DNA from: Geobacter sp. UBA6151
Lineage (GTDB): Bacteria; Desulfobacterota; Desulfuromonadia; Geobacterales; Pseudopelobacteraceae
Direction of reading: 5' to 3'
Length of the DNA stretch: 64,000 nt
Assembly: GCA_002423105.1 (NCBI GenBank)
Contig: DIUT01000046.1
Span: 82,683-146,682 of the forward strand
Position numbers and translations under genes: made by a program. Shown one piece after another: positions 36,801 through 43,749 of this stretch; position 1 is the first letter of the stretch, and each line of letters begins with the position of its first letter. Under the pieces are notes generated by a model that searched no databases, was not told the origin of the DNA, and saw only the letters and a list, made by a program, of their open reading frames with translations.

Positions 36801-37256
36801 AACGGGTATCTGGCCAAACCGTTTGAATTGTCCGACCTTGCGGCAATGCTGGATCGGATGCTTGCCCGGGGGGATGCTGAGCCGGATACCGCCGGGGTGA
36901 TTGCAGCGCCTGCCGCCGTCAACGTCATCTTTGACCGGTTAGCTCTGGAACGCCGCATGCTGCACAATCAGGAGTTGCTGCATACCTTTGTGACCATGTT
37001 TCTGGATGACACGCCGAAAAAACTCGATGACCTGTCTGCTGCCCTGGAGGCAGGAGACAGTAAAACTGTGGAGTTACATGCCCATAGTATTAAGGGCTAC
37101 GCGGCAAACTGCGGCGCTTGTTTTCTGCATGATGCGGCATTTGCCGTGGAACAGGCGGCGGCGGCAGGCAATCCGGCAGCTGTCCGGATACTGTTGTCTG
37201 AACTTGAGCGCCGTTTCCGGCAAGTGGAGCAGGAGATGAAACCGATAGTGCAATGA
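33867..37256 (+). CDS. Hybrid histidine kinase: Cache-PAS-GAF-HisKA-HATPase-receiver-Hpt
   Basis: The 1,129-residue protein is a full phosphorelay in one chain. Two membrane helices (about 8-27, 285-305) flank a periplasmic Cache sensor. They are followed by PAS (about 325-445), GAF (about 455-600), HisKA with H633 in ATMSHELRTPLNG, HATPase_c (N-box LVGNAIKFT, G2 GGAGLGLAIC), a receiver with D929 (LVLMDCRMPVMNG) and an Hpt domain with H1073 in HAHSIKGYAA. It probably passes phosphate to a separate regulator. The HD-GYP gene converges 1 nt after its stop. Confidence 0.9.
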   Translation: MYKMRRKIIIAVCLLALGGLWGLLWLHLAHDRTQTLAAAETNASNLARAFEEHVANSVRNFDNLLLHLREEYQRSPRAMSAHLELMSRYTSSGIQVIQVSFINRQGIMVFNNKEMPANPLDLSDREHFKVHAHGTVDQLFISKPVLGRASKKWSLQFTRPLKDSSGNFNGVVVLSVDPDYFSNFYKSINMGPNGAITLIGMDRVIRSRTTPKTDETLEPKGLLVPQTRPFFDLSKPASGIYRLPSAVDGVIRIGAYRRLADYPLVVLALLAEDDILARSNSRATTLCFAAFLLSCLIISAAWFLQRYEQRNIETLQKLAELNRTFVSLLENTTDFIYFKDKDSRFVFCSQTLARVTGHASWREMVGKHDLELFPEETARIYYEEELPVFRDGQPLLNKVDPYYDEQGRKGWVSTNKWPVFDQYGMVSGIFGISRDISAQHRQELIDQARLRLIEYSFQHTLNELLTRVLDEAELLTSSSIGFFHFVDDDGNNLRLQAWSSSTTEKFCKAEGKGQHYPLEMAGVWADCAREKKPVVHNDYASLSGRKGLPDGHAPVLRELTVPLLRDERVVAIIGVGNSPFEYTNDDAESISRLADVTWEIVQSKRSLEALREAKITAEEANAAKSRFLATMSHELRTPLNGIIGMVSLLLETALPGEQRTYAEIIRSSAFSLLEIISDVLEFSRLEAYKVELDIQPFNLAAELHETCAMLQHQAQQRGLSFVFDMVGNLPETLMGDAGRLRQVVINLVGNAIKFTTDGGIELVAQADEVRENRIMISFSVTDSGIGIPAAQCASIFEPFTQLDDSSVRKHGGAGLGLAICRDLVRMMGGDISVESAVGKGSTFRFSAVFGVPQQENERTLPGGGTAQHESFPATIRKNCRILVVEDDEINRVYIQALLARLGQQCYLVENGLEAVEALEREAYDLVLMDCRMPVMNGFEATARIRDPASAVKNHLVPVLALTANAMKGDQELCLAAGMNGYLAKPFELSDLAAMLDRMLARGDAEPDTAGVIAAPAAVNVIFDRLALERRMLHNQELLHTFVTMFLDDTPKKLDDLSAALEAGDSKTVELHAHSIKGYAANCGACFLHDAAFAVEQAAAAGNPAAVRILLSELERRFRQVEQEMKPIVQ

Positions 37257-38384
37257 TCAGTTCGTACGGCCGGTCTGTTCCAGGGAGATTTCGCCGGCCT
37301 GCCAGGCTGCCATGAAGGCGTCCACCGAACCCGGATCAAACTGCTCTCCCCGGCATCGTTTTAGTTCGGCAAGGGCGGTATCAACAGCAAGCGCCGTGCG
37401 GTAGGGGCGGTTGGAGGTCATGGCGTCAAAGGCGTCGGCCACGGCGATGATTCTGGCAAACAAGGGAATTGCCTCCCCCTGAAGACGGGAGGGATAGCCC
37501 TTGCCGTTGTACTGTTCATGGTGATACAAAACACCGGGCCGCACTTCGGCAAGCTGCGGCAGATGTTGAAGAATCTCGCTTCCGGAGGCGGGGTGGCGGC
37601 TCATCTCCTCGAACTCGTCCGGATCCAGGCGACCCGGCTTGCGCAGTACCTGATCCGAAACACCTATTTTGCCGATGTCATGCAGAATTGCCGCAAGGCG
37701 CAGGTTGTCCAGCTGTTCATCGGACAGATGCAGGCGGCGGGCGATGGCCAGCGAGTACTCATGCACCCGCTGGGTATGTCCTGCCGTATAGGCGTCCCGT
37801 TTTTCGAGGGCCTCAGCCAAAGCGGTGGTAACGCCAAGGAAAGTGCTTCTCAGCTCCTGGTAGATGGAGGCGTTCTCAATGGCGATGGCCACCTGATTTG
37901 CCAGGGCGCGCACCAGATCAAGGTCGTCTTCGTTGAAATCTCCCGCAAGTTTGTTGATTACCTGCAACACTCCCCAGAGCTTGTCCTTGGTCGCCACCGG
38001 CGCAACGATCATGTTGCGGGTCTGATAGCCGGTGGTGTTGTCAACGGTGGATGCAAAACGCTTGTCGCTTTTTACGTCGTCAATGATGATGGCGCCACCC
38101 CGGCGCGCCACCCACCCGGCGATTCCTTCGCCCGGCTTCAGACGAATCGTTTTCAGGGTTTCGCTGTTCTCGCCGCTGGCCACCTCAAAATACAGTTCGC
38201 CGGTTTCGCTATCAATGAGCAACAGGCTTGCCACATCGGCACTGACGCAGTGCGGGATCGTTTCAATGGCCATTTGCCGGACTTCCAGCGGGTCGAGGGA
38301 GGAGTTGATCAGTGCCGTCAACTGCATCAATGACTGAAGACGGTTATATGAGTCGCCGGAGGGGGTGTCATGGTGACGTTTCAT
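37257..38384 (-). CDS. GAF-HD-GYP protein (probable c-di-GMP phosphodiesterase)
   Basis: The 375-residue protein has a GAF sensor (about 20-180) and an HD-GYP domain (about 190-365). Metal-ligand motifs are GHTQRV, ILHDIGKIG, HP..GSEIL and the HHEQYNGKGYP signature, followed by ADAFDAMTSNRPYR. All look intact, so it should hydrolyse c-di-GMP or a related dinucleotide. I take ATG 38384, with AGG 9 nt upstream; an in-frame TTG lies 9 nt earlier. It faces the two hybrid kinases and may be functionally linked to them. Confidence 0.87.
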   Translation of the reverse strand: MKRHHDTPSGDSYNRLQSLMQLTALINSSLDPLEVRQMAIETIPHCVSADVASLLLIDSETGELYFEVASGENSETLKTIRLKPGEGIAGWVARRGGAIIIDDVKSDKRFASTVDNTTGYQTRNMIVAPVATKDKLWGVLQVINKLAGDFNEDDLDLVRALANQVAIAIENASIYQELRSTFLGVTTALAEALEKRDAYTAGHTQRVHEYSLAIARRLHLSDEQLDNLRLAAILHDIGKIGVSDQVLRKPGRLDPDEFEEMSRHPASGSEILQHLPQLAEVRPGVLYHHEQYNGKGYPSRLQGEAIPLFARIIAVADAFDAMTSNRPYRTALAVDTALAELKRCRGEQFDPGSVDAFMAAWQAGEISLEQTGRTN

Positions 38385-38468
38385 GGCAAGCAACCTGTCG
38401 TGTCAAGTGGTGAACCGGCCCTCAATCTAGCACCACCGTCATCAACAGGCAAGCCCGGATGGCAATGC

Positions 38469-38498
38469 TTGTACAGGTCCGGCCCTACAGGGTATAAC
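38469..38498 (+). promoter_or_regulatory. Candidate mazG promoter
   Basis: TTGTAC (38469-38474) and TATAAC (38493-38498) are separated by 18 bp, placed 27 bp before the mazG start. Confidence 0.5.
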
Positions 38499-38524
38499 AG
38501 TAAAATATTATTTTGGAGAGAGCT

Positions 38525-39325
38525 ATGCGTAAAGAACAGTACGGATTTGACGATCTGCTGGCCATCATGCATCGCCTGCGGGCTCCCGGCGGTTGTCCCT
38601 GGGATGCGGAGCAGACCCACGACAGCCTGAAGCGCTACCTGCTGGAGGAAACCTATGAAGTGATCGAAGCCATTGATACCGGTAATTCGGAACTTCTGAA
38701 AGAAGAGCTTGGTGACCTGCTGTTGCAGCCGGTGTTCCATGCAGCCATTGCCGAAGAGGCGGGTGGTTTTGCCATGGCGGATGTCATTCAGACACTGTGT
38801 GACAAGCTGGTGCGCCGTCACCCCCATGTTTTTGGTGACCTTGAGATCAAGGACAGCGAAGCGCAGGTGGCAAACTGGGAGAAGATCAAGAAAGAGGAAA
38901 AGGGGGAAGAACGCCGATCTGCGCTTTCCGGAATTCCGCCCCATCTTCCGGCGCTGCTGAAGGCGCAGAAGATTGCCGAAAAAGCGGCCAGGGTGGGCTT
39001 TGACTGGCAGCATGTGGATCAGGTGATGGCCAAGGTAATGGAAGAGCTTCATGAGTTTGAGGAGGCCCTGGGCCAGGGGAGCCAGGAACGGATGGAGGCG
39101 GAGTTGGGAGACCTGCTGTTTGCCATCACCAACCTGGGCCGCTTTCTGGCGCTGGATACGGAGGAAGCCTTGCGCAAGACCATACTGCGTTTTCAGCAGC
39201 GATTCGGCTATGTTGAAGAACAGCTACATGTCCAGGGACGCCATCTGCAGGAGGCCTCCCTGCCTGAAATGGATCTGCTCTGGAATCAGGCAAAGGAGCT
39301 TGAAAAACAGGGTCGGCTCAGTTGA
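38525..39325 (+). CDS. mazG: Nucleoside triphosphate pyrophosphohydrolase MazG
   Basis: The 266-residue protein has the two tandem MazG domains expected. The first starts LRAPGGCPWDAEQTHDSLKRYLLEE with the EExxE12-28ExxD metal site (LLEETYEVIEAI...ELGDLLLQ). The second begins near VGFDWQHVDQVMAKVMEEL with ELGDLLFAI. It hydrolyses (d)NTPs and may limit ppGpp signalling. GGAGAG precedes ATG 38525. Confidence 0.92.
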   Translation: MRKEQYGFDDLLAIMHRLRAPGGCPWDAEQTHDSLKRYLLEETYEVIEAIDTGNSELLKEELGDLLLQPVFHAAIAEEAGGFAMADVIQTLCDKLVRRHPHVFGDLEIKDSEAQVANWEKIKKEEKGEERRSALSGIPPHLPALLKAQKIAEKAARVGFDWQHVDQVMAKVMEELHEFEEALGQGSQERMEAELGDLLFAITNLGRFLALDTEEALRKTILRFQQRFGYVEEQLHVQGRHLQEASLPEMDLLWNQAKELEKQGRLS

Positions 39326-39365
39326 TAATTTGTATACGCTCAAGGGATTTCAGCTAGTTGAATCC

Positions 39366-39399
39366 TTATCAACATTTTCTGTGGATAACTTGTGGATAA
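39366..39399. other. Cluster of three DnaA-box-like 9-mers
   Basis: TTATCAACA (39366-39374, plus strand) is followed by two copies of TGTGGATAA (39380-39388 and 39391-39399), the exact reverse complement of the consensus box TTATCCACA. They lie in the 248-bp AT-rich spacer between convergent mazG and ogt, where no promoter is expected. The rest of 39400-39573 is AT-rich and I see no gene in it. Confidence 0.55.
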
Positions 39400-39573
39400 T
39401 GGTGTTAATGAAACAGTAAAGTTATATGTAAACAAGGGATTTTTTCTGATTGCCCATTTTTTGTGCACTAATTTAATGTTTAATTTCAAGTAGTTATCTA
39501 AAACCGCGCTATTGCGGGAGGTTGCGACAGTCAAGGGCTGTCAAGTTAAAAATGATGAAAATTATGATTATTT

Positions 39574-40104
39574 TTACTGTTCATAACTGTCAAAAATCCG
39601 GCATATTTTCTCCCCTTTGAATTCAACCCCTTCCATGCGTAATAGGAATCTTTTCGTAATAAGTCCCCCTGCGCCGCTATAGCCGGTGAGCGCTCCTGAA
39701 CTTGCTACGACCCGGTGGCAGGGAATGATTAACGGCAACCGGTTTGCTGCCATGACGCCGCCCGCTGCCCGGGCCGCCAGCGGGTAACCTGCCAGTTCTG
39801 CCAACTGCCGGTAGCTGATGACGGTGCCGTAGGGGATCAATGCGGTCTGCTGCAGTATGCGCTCCTGAAACGCGGTCAGCGTGCCCAGGTCCAGGGGCAG
39901 TTCAAACTGCCGCAATTGTCCGGCAAAATACTGTTGTAATTGATCGACAGCCTCGTTTCCATGCCGGGGAACAGGTCTGCCGGGATTGCGGGCGGTGGAA
40001 AAGGGTTGTTCCGAGGGGAGTGCTACCCGGCAGACTCCCATGGAAGAAACCTCCACCCATCCCTGTCCGGATGCTGTTTGATACGGTAGTGTCCATGTCT
40101 CCAT
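39574..40104 (-). CDS. ogt: Methylated-DNA-protein cysteine methyltransferase
   Basis: The 176-residue repair protein has the alkyl-acceptor motif PCHRVV (IIPCHRVVASSG) and the preceding recognition helix region (YGTVISYRQLAELAGYP) with AAGGVMAANRLP. It removes O6-alkyl groups from guanine in a suicide reaction. I start at ATG 40104, with AAGGAG 9 nt upstream; an open frame continuing back to 40317 runs inside murJ and is not credible. It follows murJ after 20 nt. Confidence 0.9.
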   Translation of the reverse strand: METWTLPYQTASGQGWVEVSSMGVCRVALPSEQPFSTARNPGRPVPRHGNEAVDQLQQYFAGQLRQFELPLDLGTLTAFQERILQQTALIPYGTVISYRQLAELAGYPLAARAAGGVMAANRLPLIIPCHRVVASSGALTGYSGAGGLITKRFLLRMEGVEFKGEKICRIFDSYEQ

Positions 40105-40124
40105 AAGCTCTAACTCCTTTGCTT

Positions 40125-41708
40125 TTACTGGCCCCTGGCCCCTGGCCCCTGGACCCTTCGTCGTATGATCGCCGTAATTTCCAAGGCCTCTTCCGACCTG
40201 AGCACGCGAGCGGCCAACAGATAGGCCACTACGGCACTGGTAACCACTGCGGCCAAAACCCCGCTTTTGAGAAGCTTTTGTCCCGGTAGCGACCAGTCGA
40301 GCCAGCCCAGCAGCCACCAGGAAAGCAGGCCCATGGGCAGGCTGGCGACCAGGGCACGCAGTCCGGCGCCAGTCAGCTTGCGTCCGTCCAACAGACCAAC
40401 CTTGCGGCGCAGCAGCCAGAACAGCAACAGCATGTTGCCCAAAGCGGCCAGTGACGATGCCAGGGCCAGTCCGCTGTGCTGGAGCGGTCCCATCAGCCAG
40501 AGGCTGAAGCCCAGATTGAGCAGAAACGAAATAAAGGCGGTTATAACCGGCGTCCTGGTATCTTTCAACGCATAAAAAGCCGGGGCCAGCACCCGTACCA
40601 GCGCCACGCAGGAAAGGCCCAACGAATAGCAGATCAAGGCGTTTGCCGACTGGACCGACATCCGGTAATCAAACTGGCCGCCCATGAACAGCAGGGTCAT
40701 CAAGGGTACGGCACAGACCATCAGCCCCACCAGCGCCGGTATGGTCACAAACAGGGTCAGGCGTATGCCGTAGTTGAGCGAATCCTTCATTGCCGTCAGG
40801 TCGCCTTCGGCGGCCTGGCGGCTCATGGCCGGCAACACGGCCTGGGCCACGGACACCGTAAAAACCCCCTGGGGGAACTCAAACAGCCGCTGGGCGTAAT
40901 AGAGGTAGGAAACCGAGCCCTGGGGCAGCAGCGAAGCCAGGATGTTGCCCACCGTGATATTCAGATAATAGACGCCGACCCCCAGGGTGGCCGGGGCCAG
41001 CAGCAGGGCGATCTTTTTCAGTTTCGGATCGTTGAAGGCAAAGCGTGGTCTGACCGGGAACCCTTTTTTCCAGAGCACCGGCAGTTGCAGCAGCAGTTGC
41101 ACCAGCCCGCCCACCAGCACGCCAACGGCCAGGGCGGTAATCGGATACTGGTAGAATGGCCGTAAAACCAGGGCGCAGATGATCATGGAGAGGTTCAGAA
41201 AGACCGTGGAGATGGCCGGCGTAAAAAAATGGCGCAGGGTATTCAGAATCCCCATGCAGAGCGCTACCAGGGAGATGAAAAAGAGGTAGGGGAACATCAC
41301 GCGGTTCAACAGTACGGTCAGCTCGAACTTGCCCGGAACCGCAGTGAAGCCGGGGAACATGAGCTTGACGATGGCCGGAGAAAAGAGAATCCCCAGCAGG
41401 GTGACCAGGGCTACCACGATGGTCAGCAGGGTAAAGCAGAGGTTGGCCAGTTCCCGTGCCCGTTCCTCTCCTTCCTGCACCAAAGTTTCCGAAAAGGTTG
41501 GCACAAAAGCCGAGGTCAGCGCCCCTTCGGCAAAAAATCGGCGCAGCAGGTTGGGGATCTGAAAGGCGGCAAAAAAGGCGTCGGTGGCCATACCGGCGCC
41601 GAACAGACGCGCCACCACCATGTCCCGCACCATGCCCAGGATGCGGGACAGCATGGTGGCCGAACCCAGCACTCCGGCTGCCTTGAGGATGCCTTTGCGT
41701 TCAGACAT
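40125..41708 (-). CDS. murJ: Lipid II flippase MurJ
   Basis: The 527-residue protein has about fourteen membrane helices and the MurJ motifs SRILGMVRDMVVARLFGAG, FQIPNLLRRFFAEGALTSAFVP and the GVGVYYLN region. It flips lipid II to the periplasm for peptidoglycan synthesis. Its last residues (GPGARGQ) are encoded by heptanucleotide repeats. The ATG at 41708 lies within the last codons of the Bro-N gene (8-nt overlap), so murJ may depend on translation through the defence island. Confidence 0.93.
   Translation of the reverse strand: MSERKGILKAAGVLGSATMLSRILGMVRDMVVARLFGAGMATDAFFAAFQIPNLLRRFFAEGALTSAFVPTFSETLVQEGEERARELANLCFTLLTIVVALVTLLGILFSPAIVKLMFPGFTAVPGKFELTVLLNRVMFPYLFFISLVALCMGILNTLRHFFTPAISTVFLNLSMIICALVLRPFYQYPITALAVGVLVGGLVQLLLQLPVLWKKGFPVRPRFAFNDPKLKKIALLLAPATLGVGVYYLNITVGNILASLLPQGSVSYLYYAQRLFEFPQGVFTVSVAQAVLPAMSRQAAEGDLTAMKDSLNYGIRLTLFVTIPALVGLMVCAVPLMTLLFMGGQFDYRMSVQSANALICYSLGLSCVALVRVLAPAFYALKDTRTPVITAFISFLLNLGFSLWLMGPLQHSGLALASSLAALGNMLLLFWLLRRKVGLLDGRKLTGAGLRALVASLPMGLLSWWLLGWLDWSLPGQKLLKSGVLAAVVTSAVVAYLLAARVLRSEEALEITAIIRRRVQGPGARGQ
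40130..40153. repeat. CCCCTGG heptanucleotide repeat at the murJ 3' end
   Basis: Three tandem copies of a 7-bp unit (GGCCCCT/CCCCTGG) span the last codons and stop of murJ. The same unit occurs twice inside the DUF748 gene near 4871-4885. Because 7 is not a multiple of 3, copy-number change would alter the MurJ C-terminus. Confidence 0.6.
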
Positions 41709-42552
41709 CGGTTTCCTCGTCAGGCAGTTGTCTGTTTTGGGCGGGCAGATAATTCCGGTTGCTTACCACACTGCGGCCCAACTCTTTTTCTGTCTCTTTG
41801 CGAGCCGTACCGGCAACTCTCCCCCCCCTTTTTGCTACCTTTCTGTTCTTTTCAAACGTGCCCGGTTTCTCGGTCTGGGATATTTCTGTCGTTACTTTTT
41901 CACCAAGCATGGTGAAGATCAGTTCCAGGTCGGTCATGTGGTCTCGAAGATTCTCGTTCTTACGAGTCAGACCTTTGATCTGCTTATGTTCTGTAGGGGT
42001 GATCCCGAAGGTGGCCTTTGCTATGTCAGAGGTCAGAATGCTGAAGTCCCGTTCACTTGAAATACCTCGTTCCTTCCACTCATCAGTCAGGTTCTGGCGG
42101 ATGGCGATACCGCGCAGACGCTTGTCTATCCAGTCCTTGGGGTAGCCTTTCCTCTCATACAGCTCCTTCATCCGCTGCTGGGCCAGCTCCGGGTTTTCTA
42201 TCTCCTGAATCCGTTCATAGCCCACCTGGGCCAGCCAGCGTTTGAACGGTTCGGCCTTGGAAGATGGGATGGACTGGATGATGCGAAGAAGACCTTCTGT
42301 GTTGGCGCAGTCAGTAGCATAATTTTTTCCATCTGAAGAAGGCAATTTCAGTTGTCGACAAATTGTCGATAACTCAACCCCCGATAATTTTTCACGTTTT
42401 TTGATGCGGTACCAGTAATCTTTCGGATCAGTGCTATCCGTAAGAACGCCTACCACATCAACTACCGAGAACCACCATTCTTCGTTGTGGATGACTTTAC
42501 GAATTTGATTTCCTTCAAAAACTGCAAGTTTGACGATTGCTTTTGCGGTCAT
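41701..42552 (-). CDS. Bro-N domain protein (prophage antirepressor-like)
   Basis: The 283-residue protein has an N-terminal Bro-N domain (about 1-110; IVKLAVFEGNQIRKV, EEWWFSVVDVVGVLT, YWYRIKKRE) that in phage antirepressors binds DNA or other regulators. The middle (LAQVGYERIQEIENPELAQQRMKELYERKGYP) and basic tail (KNRKVAKRGGRVAGTARKE) are found in chromosomal Bro-N proteins. AGGAG is 7 nt before ATG 42552. It follows the 165-residue gene by 10 nt and overlaps murJ by 8 nt. An antirepressor acting on the LexA-like repressor of the same operon is an attractive inference. Confidence 0.78.
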   Translation of the reverse strand: MTAKAIVKLAVFEGNQIRKVIHNEEWWFSVVDVVGVLTDSTDPKDYWYRIKKREKLSGVELSTICRQLKLPSSDGKNYATDCANTEGLLRIIQSIPSSKAEPFKRWLAQVGYERIQEIENPELAQQRMKELYERKGYPKDWIDKRLRGIAIRQNLTDEWKERGISSERDFSILTSDIAKATFGITPTEHKQIKGLTRKNENLRDHMTDLELIFTMLGEKVTTEISQTEKPGTFEKNRKVAKRGGRVAGTARKETEKELGRSVVSNRNYLPAQNRQLPDEETDV

Positions 42553-42562
42553 TGAAGTTCTC

Positions 42563-43060
42563 CTATCTATTGGGGTCTCCAAAACCACCACCCTGGGTCA
42601 GCATCTTATTTAAACAATTAACAACAGCCCATTCCCGGCCGCGATCATCCGTCAGAGTAACCGTAAATAATGTCCTTCCAATCCATTCAATTCCGTTCGT
42701 AAGCACATAGTCCTGAATGCCAAATTCAGCAACAAGGTTTGCCGAAGTGACGCATGCAGGCGGCTTTAAACGTTTTATGCTTTTTAGCAGACTATTGCGG
42801 CACATCCCGGCCAATATCCGATTGCGGTTGATGTTGAATTCAGCCGGTTCAATTTCAAGCGTTAGCAGATCAATGGTGACACGCGGACAACCGTAATGAT
42901 GAGCCAGCCAAGCGTAATGTACAGCTGAAGAAGCAAACATATGGGCAATGCCGCTGGCAAAACTTTTTAGATGGCGGCGACCAAGAAGTTGGGCGAATTG
43001 TATGACGGGTTCCATAGCGGTTTCAGCGGAGAATTCATCACGGACTTCTTTTGGATTCAT
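42563..43060 (-). CDS. Unknown 165-residue protein of the methylase/nuclease operon
   Basis: I recognise no family. It is a soluble alpha/beta protein: an acidic start (MNPKEVRDEFSAETAMEP), a histidine-rich helix (FASSAVHYAWLAHHYG), and a C-terminal beta region (RTLFTVTLTDDRGREWAVVN). The start overlaps the stop of the nuclease gene by 4 nt (ATGA), and the stop is 10 nt before the Bro-N gene. Strict coupling to the nuclease suggests a partner or specificity role in the same complex. This is inferred from position only. Confidence 0.65.
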   Translation of the reverse strand: MNPKEVRDEFSAETAMEPVIQFAQLLGRRHLKSFASGIAHMFASSAVHYAWLAHHYGCPRVTIDLLTLEIEPAEFNINRNRILAGMCRNSLLKSIKRLKPPACVTSANLVAEFGIQDYVLTNGIEWIGRTLFTVTLTDDRGREWAVVNCLNKMLTQGGGFGDPNR

Positions 43061-43749
43061 GGCATCACCAGCCAGAGGTGTGAAACTGAAATCCGGCAAG
43101 CCTGGCCACGCCCTTCAAGCCATACAAAGTTACGATCATGGCTTGAGCGGTACATGAACATATGTTGAAGCGAGTGATTAACTGTATTCAGGTTGGTGTT
43201 TTCTTCTTTTGATAAAACAGAGGCAAGCTTTTCAAAGGTATAATGACCTGTAACGTACCCAAGCATTAAAGCGTCCTGCATGGCCCAGGCGTAATCACCT
43301 TTAGCAAACCGGATCAACCCTTTTTGACAGTAACAGGACAAAAGTGGGTGGCTGCTGTCTATCGGCTTGCACTCTACGAACAAACCATCCTGGCTGCTGT
43401 AAACCGGTAGCGTTTCCCGTTTCAGACCAAAGAAAATATCCGGCATTTTATCTGGATGCTGCTTGTTGAAATTGGAAATTTTAGGTTCTCGTTCTACACG
43501 GCCAAATATTGCGTGATCAAATCCGTCAACCTCCCCGGATATGCGCAGCCGATTTTCGATGATATCGACTAGTTCAGCTGTAATCTCATCTTCTGTCGCC
43601 GTTTTCAGTACAAAGCCTGTGGGCGGAGTTGCGATAAGGAGTTCCCATGCATTTCTGACTACCCTGCAAACGAGCAGGATTGTGCGCTCAGAAATAGGCG
43701 GATGGGGTAATTCAAATGATACGCCCTGAGTGAAGAAACCAGCCGCCAT
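43057..43749 (-). CDS. Probable PD-(D/E)XK restriction nuclease
   Basis: The 230-residue protein shows a restriction-type nuclease core: an acidic helix (EDEITAELVDIIENRL, about 53-68), then P103-D104 in KMPDIFFGLKRE and E126-C-K128 in DGLFVECKPID, giving D-x21-E-x-K. The segment QKGLIRFAKGDYAWAMQDALMLGYV follows, as in type II-like nucleases. It begins at the ATG sharing a base with the methylase stop (TGATG) and overlaps the next gene by 4 nt. The predicted role is DNA cleavage partnered by the upstream methylase. No named family was recognised. Confidence 0.68.
   Translation of the reverse strand: MAAGFFTQGVSFELPHPPISERTILLVCRVVRNAWELLIATPPTGFVLKTATEDEITAELVDIIENRLRISGEVDGFDHAIFGRVEREPKISNFNKQHPDKMPDIFFGLKRETLPVYSSQDGLFVECKPIDSSHPLLSCYCQKGLIRFAKGDYAWAMQDALMLGYVTGHYTFEKLASVLSKEENTNLNTVNHSLQHMFMYRSSHDRNFVWLEGRGQACRISVSHLWLVMP

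Noticed and set aside
39366..39399. Considered as the chromosomal origin oriC
   Set aside because: dnaA, dnaN and other origin-linked genes are not in the window, and only three boxes are present, so I kept it as a box cluster only.
40105..40317. Upstream extension of ogt inside murJ
   Set aside because: ATG 40104 has a strong AAGGAG site, and the extension is out of frame with murJ and of low complexity.
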